Positions 37,601 through 49,786 of a DNA stretch of 64,000 nt are shown piece by piece; within the stretch, counting starts at the first letter, position 1, and each line of letters opens with the position of its first letter. Made by a program: the position numbers and the translations under genes. Below the pieces are notes generated by a model. That model was given only the letters and a program-made list of their open reading frames with translations. It had not been told where the DNA came from and did not search any database. Source of the stretch: Hermatobates lingyangjiaoensis (Eukaryota > Arthropoda > Insecta > Hemiptera > Hermatobatidae); contig JAPFBL010000049.1 in assembly GCA_026182355.1 (NCBI GenBank), forward strand, positions 1,178,001 through 1,242,000. Reading direction: 5' to 3'.

Positions 37601-38361
37601 TGCCCAAGAGTCAGAGATTCCAACTCTTTGTTCTTCCATGAACCTGAAGGATAGATAGCTAATGTGGTGTATACAAGGCATTTGCTTAACACTGTACTAA
37701 TGATATTTTCTACTATTTTAGAATTTCTAATGATATATTGGAATATCATGCCATGTATCACCTCCGAATTTTTGAAAATCTCCTCTTTTTTATTAAGGCC
37801 CAGTGCACTGTGCGCCCTTAATAACCAAATATGGGCTTCTTCGGGGGCTCGTAGAGTGAGATCTTTAAAGATATAATGTTTAATAAGTTCTTTGTTTTTC
37901 ATATTTTATTATCAAATATCCTTTATTATTAATTACTTGTTTTTTATTACTTAATTATTTCATTTTTTATTATTTAATTACTTTATTTCTTTAATATTAT
38001 TATTTGCATTCTCATTTTTGTTTTATTTTATTGTATCATAGCTTAGTCCCTACGTTTATTTATGTATCAATTTCTCTCTTCATCCCTCAATTTTTTCTTT
38101 TATATATTTATTGTTTTCATATTTCACTAATTTAATTTAATGATAAATTGATTCCTGTCTACCTTATTCTGTGTGACCGGGCTCGCATGCGGCAACATTA
38201 TTGGTCTTCAACCATCTCTGAACGAGTGCGCTTAGTTCCCTCTCTTATCTCTCCTGAAGACGGTTCAAACCGAAAATTAGTGTGCTTTTAATTTCTCTAT
38301 GTTTCTTTTTCTACAATGCACTATATTTGTCTGTTTCTGATCATATTTCCAACGAAAAAGA

Positions 38362-38399
<38 letters not shown>

Positions 38400-40732
38400 C
38401 CGTGGAATAGAAACACAACTAAAGTTTATCAGGATACAGACAGTCCTTCAGATTCAAATTCCTGGTCCCCCTTCACAACTTGTATATATTCAAATATTTT
38501 AAGAGCTTCTAATATTAGCCGTCTTGTCTTTTCTTCCCTTTATACTATAATAAATGACAAAAAAAAAACAGTGATATTGAGAATACCACGAGATCTAGAA
38601 ATATTTACATATAAAACAGTTCACAGAACTATAATTAATGAATAGAACAATCAACACAAGAGGCGATCATTCAGGGCATTGACATATACATAAAGAGAAA
38701 GAAACTAACTAGGGGTAGAAAATAAGTTAAAATTAATTAAAAATCAATAGTAATAAAATGACAATATTAAATTCATTAACTTGAAAAGGTATTATTGATT
38801 TGGACAACTTGACTAGAAATACAATAATAGGAGATGTAAATACCCGATAACAGAATACACTTCACTTTGATCTTGATGGTGGACAAAGTCCAAAACCGGT
38901 TGGCCTATGATGACGGAATACGAGATAAGAAAGTTTATTTTTTCTAATAACATTTATGTCCTTTATTAAGGCCAATACGCCAATATTCCTCTCAGTAATT
39001 TCTTTTTTAAGAACACCATGTGCTCAATTACTTTACGAAGAGTTAATAAGTATATTTATTTGTAAGAAAAAAAAATAGAAATTTGACGACTTTACAGGCA
39101 TTGTGATCACCGAAATATATGTCTGGTACTGTTTTGATGTCTGGATGAGTATGGCTGAGTGCATATTCAAAATTTTGTTAAACACAACAAGTGTCACAGT
39201 TTGAAAAATCTTAGTGAAATTTGACAGATATATATTTCTAAATATGAAAAAAAAACTTTTAATTTCGGGTAATATTAAAAAATGGAAAGATACTTTTATC
39301 ACACATTAAGTCAAAAGGAAACTGATGTTTCCCTCTCTTCTGGACACGCCAGATATTTCAAATTTCGAAAAAAACAGGAATGTGAGAAACACCATTCATA
39401 ATCCTATGTTGAATTCACACCTCAACATGTTTTATTTTAACTCAAAATATATTCTAAAAGATTAGTTGACACTAATATCAACTTTTTGGAAGAAGCATAG
39501 AAGTTTTTGAAACAATAAACATAGTTTAACAAAAAAATTTATGATTTTTTTAAAAATAACAAAAATTACAAGTAAGCACTAAAATTACTAATTCTCCAAA
39601 GCATCTCACCTTCATCTGCTTTTATTATATTAGAGTAAGATAATAAACTGGTAGCCAGAGTGCTTGGCAAGGATTTCAGTCGATAACCTAAAAGCATCGT
39701 ATACCGTTTCCTGAATTCGCGGTAATACATAGTCAACCAACTTGGTATAATCCGTGATGTTGCTTTAATCATGATGCAGGTGTGTTCACCAGTAAGTGAA
39801 TTGGTAGTCTGTCTAAAAGCAAACGAAAAAAGTAATCATTCGCTGTAAAAATAGAAAAAAAAATTAACAATTAAATGCATATAAATTAATGATGGTACAA
39901 TAAGTGTCACGAAAAAAAATGACAAACTTTCAATCAACTGTGGTCTGGGAAAATTTCATTTCAAAATTATTCCATTGACTGTAAAAACAGATTTCTTTTT
40001 GAAAGTAAGATTTAATATGATCTACTTCTATAATGTTCTACTTGAAAACTATGTCTAAAACATAAAATTTGCTTTCAATGTTTAATTGTAATATTAACAA
40101 TGGATTTTTTTAAAGGTCAATAATTTATTCAATAGAAGATACAGTATAACAGTTCGACGAACTAAATAAATATACTAAATTCACAGAAAGAAAACACATA
40201 CAAGAGATCACAAAAACTCACTACTGCATTTCAACTGGGGCATCATCAGATAGAAAGATGAATCACTAATAAGACAAGCGAGGTCTGAAGTTTGTCTCAT
40301 TCAAGAGGTAATTATTCAGTAGACAATTTACGGAGGAAAAGGAAACAAGAATAAATAAAATAAATACAGGTAAATAAAGAAAAACATTTTAATACTAAAG
40401 AAAATCTATATAAATAAAAGAGAGATTTTGTCTGTACATTGCTTAAACTGACTCATTTCAAGTTATCTTTACGTTTTATACATTAGAGAAACCGAATCCA
40501 CCCTTAGAAAATGTATCTTTTGCCTACAAAATTTTAAATTTTTTTTCTTTACAAAGAAAAATCATTTGTAATGTAATTCTAAGTTTTTCTGTTTCAAAAT
40601 ATATACTTCTGCCTATGAAAAAGGTTTTAAATAAAAGACCAAAACGTTGACAATGAGAGTTTAATTTGAACCGATAGGGAGTCCCGATAAACTTTAGTTT
40701 TGTTTCTATTCCACGGTCGATACTTTTATCAG

Positions 40733-40769
<37 letters not shown>

Positions 40770-43700
40770 ATTTCACATAAACACGTGAAATAACAATCAA
40801 TGATCAAACCACAATAAGAAAATGGGGAAACAAGACTAAGATCTTTCAAACTTTAAGAAATATTATTAAATCGTCTCTAATTTAACTAATCTATTATATA
40901 TATAATACGAGGTGTGTAAATAAAGTAGTGAGACTGGCAACATCGCTTTCGATCTGGCAACGCTGGAGACGCGTGGCCTTGAGTAGCGTCAGGTGCACGT
41001 GTGATGCGCCTCCAGTATGAATCTGAACTCGCCACAGTCATTTGTTTGTCCGTAGCGTTGGTTTTCGTGAAATGGTTTTTTCTTGAGCGTTTTAAAAATG
41101 AGTGACCTCAAAGTTGAGCAGCGGTGTGCAATCAAATTTTGCTTCAGAATTGGACATAATGCAACCGAAACTTTTGAAAAACTTCAGGAGGCCTATGGAG
41201 AACGTGTTTTATCAAGGGCACAGGTTTTTCGGTGGTTTAAGGAATTTTCAGAAGGAAGAGAGTCGATTGAAGATGAACCACGAAGCGGAAGGCCTTCAAG
41301 TGCAAACACCGATGAAAATGTCAACAGAGTACGGAACCTTGTGCGTTCAGATCGACGCTTGACAGTCAGAATGATCGGGGAACAGTTGAATTTGAATCAC
41401 ACCTCCGTTCATCACATTTTGACCAATGAATTGGAGATGAGAAAAATTTGTGCGAAAATGGTTCCGAAAAACCTGTCACACTGCCATCTCAATAAACGAG
41501 TTTTTGGCCAGTAAGAACATTCCTGTTGCTCCTCAGCCTCCTTATTCACCAGACTTGAGTCCTTGTGACTTTTTCCTCTTCCCGAGATTGAAAAATCACC
41601 TCAAGGGAACTCATTTCGGGACACTACAAAACATACAAACTGCTGTAACCGACCAGCTGAAGGCCATTCCAGAATCCGAGTTCCAGCAATGCTACAATGA
41701 TTGGAAGGACCGTCTCCAGCGCTGTGTGGCTTCCGAAGGGAACTATTTTGAAGGTGACAATATCACATTGTAATTATATTTGAATAGAAAATTTAAAAAA
41801 AATCAGTCTCACTACTTTATTTACACACCTCGTAGATCAAATATTATAAACATTAGTAACGGTCTATTCAAACTTGATACTTTCGTTACGAGGGCAATAG
41901 CCTCTTCTAAGAGGGTTGACAGCTAGCGGATAGTTTTTTACTCTTTCTTACTGTACTCCTTTGTTTCCCCAAACATCACTTTCTGGACATTAGTCCTTTC
42001 CTGCGCTTTCACCCTTTTAAAATACCACTCTTCCCTCCCACTCTTCTCAACCCCTCACCAGATGTTCTCTGCATCTAGTGTTTCGGTTGGGTTTTTGACT
42101 CTGACGAAGACCGCTTGTTACGGTTGAAAGATCTTAGTCTTGTTTTCCCATTTTCCTATTGTGGTTTGATCATATATATATATATATATATATATATAAC
42201 TATACTTCAATCATTCATTCTGAAGGTCTGGACGCTCTGCGATACTTTCTTGATGGCAGAACCGCACCCCTTAATCCTTCCACATCCTTTCTAGTCTCTT
42301 TGGCTGATTTCGTACTACAACATAATGTCTTTCAGTTTGAGGGTCGTTATTACCTTCACACCAGAGGCACAGCTATGGGTACGATTATGGCCCCTTCTTA
42401 CGCCAATCTTTTCATGGCCAAATTAGAGCAGGATTTCCTGGCCACCTGTCAACTTCTTCCACTCCTTTATCTCCGTTTTATTGATGATATTTTCTTCATT
42501 TGGCCCCATGGCAAACATAACTTAGAACTTTTCCTACACTCCTTTCAAAATTTCTGCCCCTCCATCACTTTCACTTACGACATCTCCGACAGACTTATCA
42601 CCTTTCTTGACGTTGACGTTACTTTAGACAATGGACACTTCTTGAATTACGTACATATAAAACCCACCAACTCCCAACAGTACCTCCATTACAATAGTTG
42701 CCATCCATCCCATGTTAAAAAGTCTATACCTCGATCCTTGCCTCTCCGTGTCCACAATATCTGCAATAATCTCCAAGACCGCAGACATCACCTTAACCTC
42801 TTAAAGGACAAATTTTCTGAACGAGGCTATCCTCGCTCCTTCATTGATAGTCGTGTTTTACCGACTGACATCTCCCACCAACCCAGACCCAAGAGGGATA
42901 GAAGTAATACTTCCTTCTTCTTGACGACCTACTTCCCTGGCGCTTATAAGCTTCGTGCTGTTATTAAGGAGTCTTTTCCGATTCTGTCTACTTCTACTTC
43001 TTCCATCCTTAATCACCCCCCTTCTATTTCCTACCGTAAACCTGCCAATCTAAAAAGCATTTTTTCTCATATTTCCCCTCAGCCTTCCAATCCTGTTCTT
43101 GGAATGAAACAATGTGGACGCCGTGGCTGTCAAACTTGCCTGATTGTAAATCCTAATCCTTCCTTCGATTCCCCTCTCCACCATCGTTCCTACCCGGTTC
43201 AAGTCAATTCCTCCTGTACCTCGTGCAACTGTGTTTACCGACTGGATTGCACTCAGTTTGACTCTTTTTACGTTGGTTTAACTTCCAATAAGTTGAGCCT
43301 TCGTATGAATGGTCATAGAGCTTCAGTCGGTCAACGCAGTAACTATCCTGTAGCCATCCATGCGAACTCGCATGAGCTCAGTTTCAATGACTGTTTCAGG
43401 GTTCAGATCCCCGAATCCAACAATAAAGTTACCCTAAGAGCTTCAGAGGAGGCATACATATGCTTACTTGATGCTCGCTCTTCCCCTGGACTCAACCTCA
43501 ACCGATAATTTATTTATTTTTTATTTTTTCTTTATTAATTTTAATTTGATTTATCTACTTTTTTATAAATTTTTTGTATAGTTATAATTTTTACTCGTTC
43601 CTTTTACGTCTTAATTTGGCTCTTCATTTCCTTCCCTCCCTTCCCGCTTGGTGGTAAGTGGTGGGGTACTGGCTGCGGTCTCCGAGTTCAGTACCGCCCT

Positions 43701-43864
43701 GTCTTCCTGCGGGACTCTTCGCACCTCCTGATGACGTTGATGGTCGAAATATCGATGTGAGTTATGTCTGTGTCTTTCTGTGCGTTTCCTTCGTTTTGAA
43801 TTTATTTAATTTTAAAAAAGTCCGCTGGACCGTTTCTTTTAATTGTTATATATGTATATATTTA

Positions 43865-43902
<38 letters not shown>

Positions 43903-46900
43903 CAGCCCTATAAGATAATTAATCAAACGATTAAGAGAAAAGAATATGGAGAAACAAACAACAAAACTAATTTCAATATTTCAACCTCGTCGTCATCAGG
44001 AAAAGAAGAGCTCAAGCTAACCACGCAGCACGCACATATGACGACCATATGATTTGTTCGCATTGCCAACTCACCAAAATAAAATATCTACCTAAAACTA
44101 CTAAAAAATAAAATAAAGTAAAAAAAATAATAAAAATAAAACATCAGTTTTTTCCGTATTTTATTTTTTTTTTGTTCATTTGATTAGCGTGCAGAGCTCT
44201 TCTTCTCCTAATTAGGATGAGGTCGAAATATTGAAGTGAGTTTGTTGTTTTCCTCAGTGTTCTCTTCTCTTAATCGTTTAATGTATATACTTTAATATAC
44301 CTATATTAATGTATATTATTTATTAAACACAAACATATATATTAATATGTATATTGTTTTTAATATACATATATAGTGAGGTAGCAGTAAATATTCATGG
44401 CGGTAAATACGATCAAAAGATATTAGCATTCATGACATTTATGTTCTGCGCTACGCTCCAACTTAACTATAAAACAAAATAGTAATAAGAAAAAAAAACA
44501 AAAGTATATAGCTGTATAATAGAGAATAAAGAGAAAGTTAATTAAACCATTTATGAGATAAGGATTACTGCTGAGGGAACCAGATGGAAAGTAATCAAAA
44601 GCACATCAAATGATAGTCGTTTTCTGAGCAAGGTGGAAAACATCAGAGTAGGTTGAGTTAAGAAATACTCTTAAATCTCTAGTTTATAATAACAATTACA
44701 ATCACATTTATAAGGGATTATAATCACTTATAAGTTCATTTATAATCACAATAATTAATCATTTTAGCTCTGTAAGTTTACTATTAAATGTAAAAGGTAG
44801 GCAAAAATCTAATTATTTACTATAATTTGATAATAAAAGACCTCGAATATCATTAAGTATTCATCACTCCGGTTGTAAATTTCTTGGTAAGAAAATAATC
44901 AGAAGTTACAACACAATTTCGTTATGTATATATCAACAGAAAGTACTTTACTTATAATAAACTATAAACCAACAATTTCTGAAGTCTTTTTACCTTATGT
45001 AAACAGGAAGATAATTAAGTTTTTTCCAAAATTTCAATAGTTCCATTGTTAGCCCATATGAAACTCCTATGTAATCAATATGTTCGTGTTCTCTTTCATC
45101 AAGGCTCAAGAGAAGAGGGGGTAAATTTTTTCTAGGAGCTGAAATATGAAAAAACATTAATATTAAAGAACAAATTGCAGCCAAGGAAATGAAAAATTAC
45201 AATTATGCATATGATGATTCTCTGTCTTGAGCAAAACAAAAGTAGTTTCTGGATTGAAGAATTAACTTGTCTTAAGGAAATACATAATTCACCATTGCAT
45301 TAAATTGAACCACTAAATCTGGAAATATTTAAACAATACCTATTTCTTCCAAATCAGAAGTTCCTTCATCAATGAATCCATCGCTTTGTACGTTATGTTT
45401 AGGCGAACAACCTTCAACGTACGAATAATATGTGCACAGAAGAGACATTGCGTGACTTGCATAGCCCATCTATATAAAAAACAGAGTTCTAACAATTGAA
45501 ATTAAATTAAGAACCCTGAAAACACTCATTTTACACACAAGCAAAAAATAAAACAAATATATCATTACAATTAAATATTGCATTTGTTATTTTTCCATTT
45601 TATTTAGCTTGAAACTTGAATAAATTCCAGAAAAATAAATTAAGGACTGCTATAAAATCTCATCTTTAATTTTAAGAAAGAAAAATTACCCTCTGATAAT
45701 CTGGATGAGTTGCGATTCTTACAACTCTCATTCCACGCAATGAAGGAAATTCAGAATCAGTGAACTGCTGACTAACTGTCCATGGAATTAGATCACCTGC
45801 CCCTCTTTTATCACCACTCTGGAAGGTAGCAGTCACTACATCTTGCGGAATTGTACCTTCAAAGCAAACCTGGAATAATATTCTTATATTATATTCAACA
45901 ATTCTTCTTCATAATTAATTTTCGATAGAGTAATTCACCTGTATCGCACATAAGACATCAGGTACAGTATTCTGACTTTTCCTTATTGGACTCAGTAAGC
46001 AAAATATATGGTGCGCAGGAGCATCGGACATCATTTGGAGATCATTTGGTGAATTCTGAAACCATTCAGGAAATTGATTGCATTCAAAACATTTAAAACT
46101 CCAATACACATAATATGAGACGCTATTTTAAAATGCGTTCCGTTCTCAATATGTGCATATTTAAAATGCCTTTGACAATTGAGGACCACGCCGATTGTTA
46201 AATATCACAGTGATTCATTTTCTGAAAAAAATGGTTTTAGTTCTTTACGACATTGGTGACAGACAAGTTCACGCAATCCTCCGGAAATATATTGACCACT
46301 TCTCTCAGTGGACATCCAATTGTAAAATACACCTCAATATAAGTAATTAAGAGAGACACGTCTGACACATTGGCGTCATTGTGGACAAAAAACTGCACTG
46401 GAATACCCACCACATAATCACCATTCAACATCACTAAAGAAAGTAAAGTTAAAAACACATAATCTCACAGCCTAAATCATGTGTAAGTACTGTGTTTTGA
46501 AATAGACAGGGAGTAAGTGAAATAATAAATTTTGAGATATATTCTGAGATCTTAAATAAATTGTATCATTCAATCGAAAAAAAAAGGTATGGCATGCTCA
46601 GTAAGACAATTTGTTTCCTTCAACAAAATGTCCGTTCTACCAGTTCGTTGAACTCGAGGTATCTGTTGCGCATGCTCGATTCCGTATCTTCTCATTATCT
46701 TTAAAATTTACCTGAAATGGTAAATTATGTATATATATATATATATAGATATATATATATGATCAAACCACAATAAGAAATGGGAAAACAAGACTAAGAT
46801 CTTTCAACCGTAACAAGCGGTCTTCGTCAGAGTCAAAAACCCAACTGAACACTAGATGCAGAAAACATCTGGTGAGGAGTTGAGAAGAGTGGGAGGGAAG

Positions 46901-49179
46901 AGTGGTATTTTAAAAGGGTGAAAGCACAGGAAAGGACTAATGTCCAGAAAGGGATGTTTGGGGAAACAAAGGAGTACAGTAAGAAAAAGTAAAAAAAACT
47001 ATCCGCTAGCTGTCAACCCTCTTTGAAGAGGCTATTGCCCTCGTGACGAAAGTATCAAGTTTGAAGAGACCGTTACTAATGTTTATAATATTAGATCTAT
47101 TAAATTTAATTAGAGACGATTCAATAATATTTCTTAACAACATTGATTTTTCATAGGTAATAAATTTAGCTCCTGTCCAATCAATATGATGATTTTCATT
47201 TTTTATATGCAAGAATAAGGCACTACTTTTTTCCTGTCTACTTACGTTATATTGGTGTTGTTTTACACGTGTCTTTAATGATTTACCAGTTTGACCAATA
47301 TAAATTTTATGGCAAATTTTGCACGGAATTTTATAAATACCAGCGGACTCTAATTCGCTGGGAGAGTTTTTTATTAACATATTACCCACGTTATTACGAT
47401 TAGAAAACACTATATTAAAATCAAGTTGTTTGGCTAATCTTGGAAGGGGGTCCAATGATTCGTGGTATGGCAAAACTATAGAATTTGATAATAAAAGGGG
47501 CTCTGTTGAAGTATTAGAGAAAGTTTTTTTAGCACCCTTCAAAGCTAAATCAATATAAGAAGAGGGGTATTTTAATGAAAGGGCAATTGACGTAATGCTA
47601 TTAATCTCTTCATTAAGGAATTCGGGGGAGCAAACTCTTAATGCCCTCAAAAACATATTTCTAAAAACAGAAATTTTAACATTTTTTGGATGGGAAGAAT
47701 AAAAGTGAACGTATGCAAGTACATTCATAGGTTTTCTATATACACTAAAGCGTAACTCATTAGGTAACCTATGGATCAGGACATCTAAGAAGGGCAAATT
47801 ACCACTTATTTCTTCTTCCATTGTGAAATTGATTGTCGGCACTAATGAATTCAATTTTGTCAGGAAATCAACTTTATTTAAAGAATTGGGACAAATGCAA
47901 AGAATATCGTCAACATATCTATACCATTTAACATTTTTGGGCAAAATTGAGCTTAACATTTTACTCTCAAAAAACTCCATATATAAATTACTTAGGAGGG
48001 GGATAAACAATTACCCATAGCAAGACCAAATTTTTGTATATAATAATTATTTTCAAATTGAAAATGACAAACTACCACACATAACTTAATTAACTCTATT
48101 ATAGTGGTAGATGGAAGGGGAAGGGAATAATTAATTAATTCCTCCTGGAGGAAGCTCAACAGATCAGTTAAAGGTACATTCGTAAAAAGAGACTTCACAT
48201 CGAAACTGATTAATCTATAATTTTTGTTCATGTTGACGCTTTTTACTTTTTATGTGAAAGCTTTATATATATATATATATATATTTGTGTACAAAGGCAG
48301 CAGGTCTTCCCTTAAGCATATGTTATTAAAATAAGCAGCAGCTTCTGTATTGACCAGTTTCTTGTTGACACTCTCTAGTTTTCGTATCACTCTGCGGTGA
48401 GACTCTGGTAGCTTCCAAAGAAGGTTAGCAAAAGACATTAACACACACATTAAACATAGGTCAAACACGAAAAACTAAATTTAATCACTGTTTAAATCAC
48501 TAAATTAACAAACTAAATAAAATTACGTACAAGCTTTCGGCTCTCATTCGCCATCTTCAGGTATAAACTAAAATTAATTAAGTCTAATAAACTATAGTTT
48601 ATTAGTTATATTATAGTTTATTATATATATATATACTTCGAATAAAATGAAAGGTCCGTGTGGACAATAAACACTTTAACACAGAGAAAAGAACACAGAA
48701 ATACACTACAGAACTCACTTCGATATTTCGACATCCGTCGTCATCGGGAAGAAGTGCGAAGTACTCGCGTTGAGAAGCAAACTGCTACTTAGCAAACTGC
48801 TGAGTAGCAGTTTGCTTCTCAACGCGAGTACTTCGCACTTCTTCCCGATGACGACGGATGTCGAAATATCGAAGTGATTTCTGTAGTGTATTTCTGTGTT
48901 CTTTTCTCTGTGTTAAAGTGTATATATATATATATACATGTTTTGTTAAACACGACAGAGTAGTTCCTGTCTATAAGTTTCTTCTGGAGAACTTCGACTT
49001 GCCGAAAAACAGTTTTTTCGTTGTTAGAACAACGGTTGAGGAGGTCTGCAATTGTAGTTCTAACAACGAAAAAACTGTTTTTCGGCAAATCGAAGTTCTC
49101 CAGAAGAAACTTATAGACAGGAACTACTCTGTCGTGTTTAACAAAACATGTATATCCGAAGGACTGCTACCAAAGTACA

Positions 49180-49246
<67 letters not shown>

Positions 49247-49748
49247 TATATATATGGATACTATAAAGATATAGTATTAATTTCCCACTATATCTTTCTT
49301 ATTAATTCTTATTTTCTTTTAACACTTTCATTTCACGTTAACTGGTTTCTACTTTATTTATTTCTTCTTTATTTTCTCTTCTTTTTATACTAAATTATAT
49401 CTTTTTGTTCTTATATACAATAAATAAAAAAAATCTTGTTTATTCATCATTTTATTGATTTTGTCAACAAGTCAATTGGCCAGCTCATTTCAATGATCAA
49501 ACCACAATACGAAATGGGAAAACAAAACTAAGTCTTTCAAGCGTAACAAGCGGTCATCGTCAGAGTCAAAAACCCAACTCATATATACATATCAGTTGAT
49601 TCGCGCTCCGTTCTTCGACGTGGGGATACCTCTCTCACTTCATCCTCTCTTCTAGTCTACTCCTGATGACGAACAACAGTTCGAAATTTGAATTCTGTAA
49701 GTGTTCTTTTTATTCTTTTTTCTGTGTCGTGCTTTGTGTAATTTAAAG

Positions 49749-49786
<38 letters not shown>

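Larger units (their letters stand above)
40766..42172 (+). mobile_element. PLE-A copy 1, 5'-truncated, split by a mariner
   Basis: Starts with an inverted copy of the PLE-A tail (40766-40850) joined directly to the end of the ORF. The last codons before the mariner match the PLE-A at 47.1 kb ('aagaaatattattaaatcgt'), and the match resumes at 41835 ('aaacattagtaacggtct'). The 3' untranslated region, the hammerhead motif and the tail follow to 42172. The coding part is only the C-terminal piece of the endonuclease domain and is frame-broken. Confidence 0.85.
42199..43860 (+). mobile_element. PLE-B, 5'-truncated element
   Basis: It consists of a long ORF, a T-rich 3' region and a hammerhead-like motif, and is bounded by TA runs on both sides (42173-42198 and 43866-43900). 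The 5' part, with the beginning of the reverse transcriptase, is missing. Confidence 0.88.
46730..48240 (-). mobile_element. PLE-A copy 2 (longest)
   Basis: Reads on the minus strand from the reverse transcriptase at 48231 to the tail ending at 46760, with a TA run beyond (46727-46760). Nearly identical over its 3' 550 bases to the copy at 51.2-51.8 kb. Its 5' side is truncated and joins, near 48262, to a short 'tttcacata' piece of its own tail and a TA run. It lies in the sense direction of the NAT10 intron. Confidence 0.9.
48672..48920. repeat. Large palindrome with two opposing hammerhead motifs
   Basis: Arms of about 118 bases (48672-48789 and 48803-48920) with only a few differences, around a 13-base centre. 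Each arm is a PLE pseudo-LTR end with the hammerhead-like core. TA runs lie on both sides (48625-48640 and 48921-48935). Confidence 0.9.

Noticed and set aside
37318..37654. Two overlapping frames as novel genes
   Set aside because: They contain the last helicase motifs of a Helitron and are explained as a decayed fragment.
40766..40860. A further hammerhead motif in the inverted tail of PLE-A copy 1
   Set aside because: The tail is cut directly after GAAAGAT on the minus strand, so stem II and the CTGACGA core are missing.
42159..42199. Start codon of the PLE-B frame at 42159 with a Tyr-Ile repeat
   Set aside because: These codons come from the PLE-A tail and a TA microsatellite. The true N-terminus of PLE-B is missing.
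47823..48020. Plus-strand frame across the PLE-A reverse transcriptase
   Set aside because: Shadow of the minus-strand RT coding sequence.
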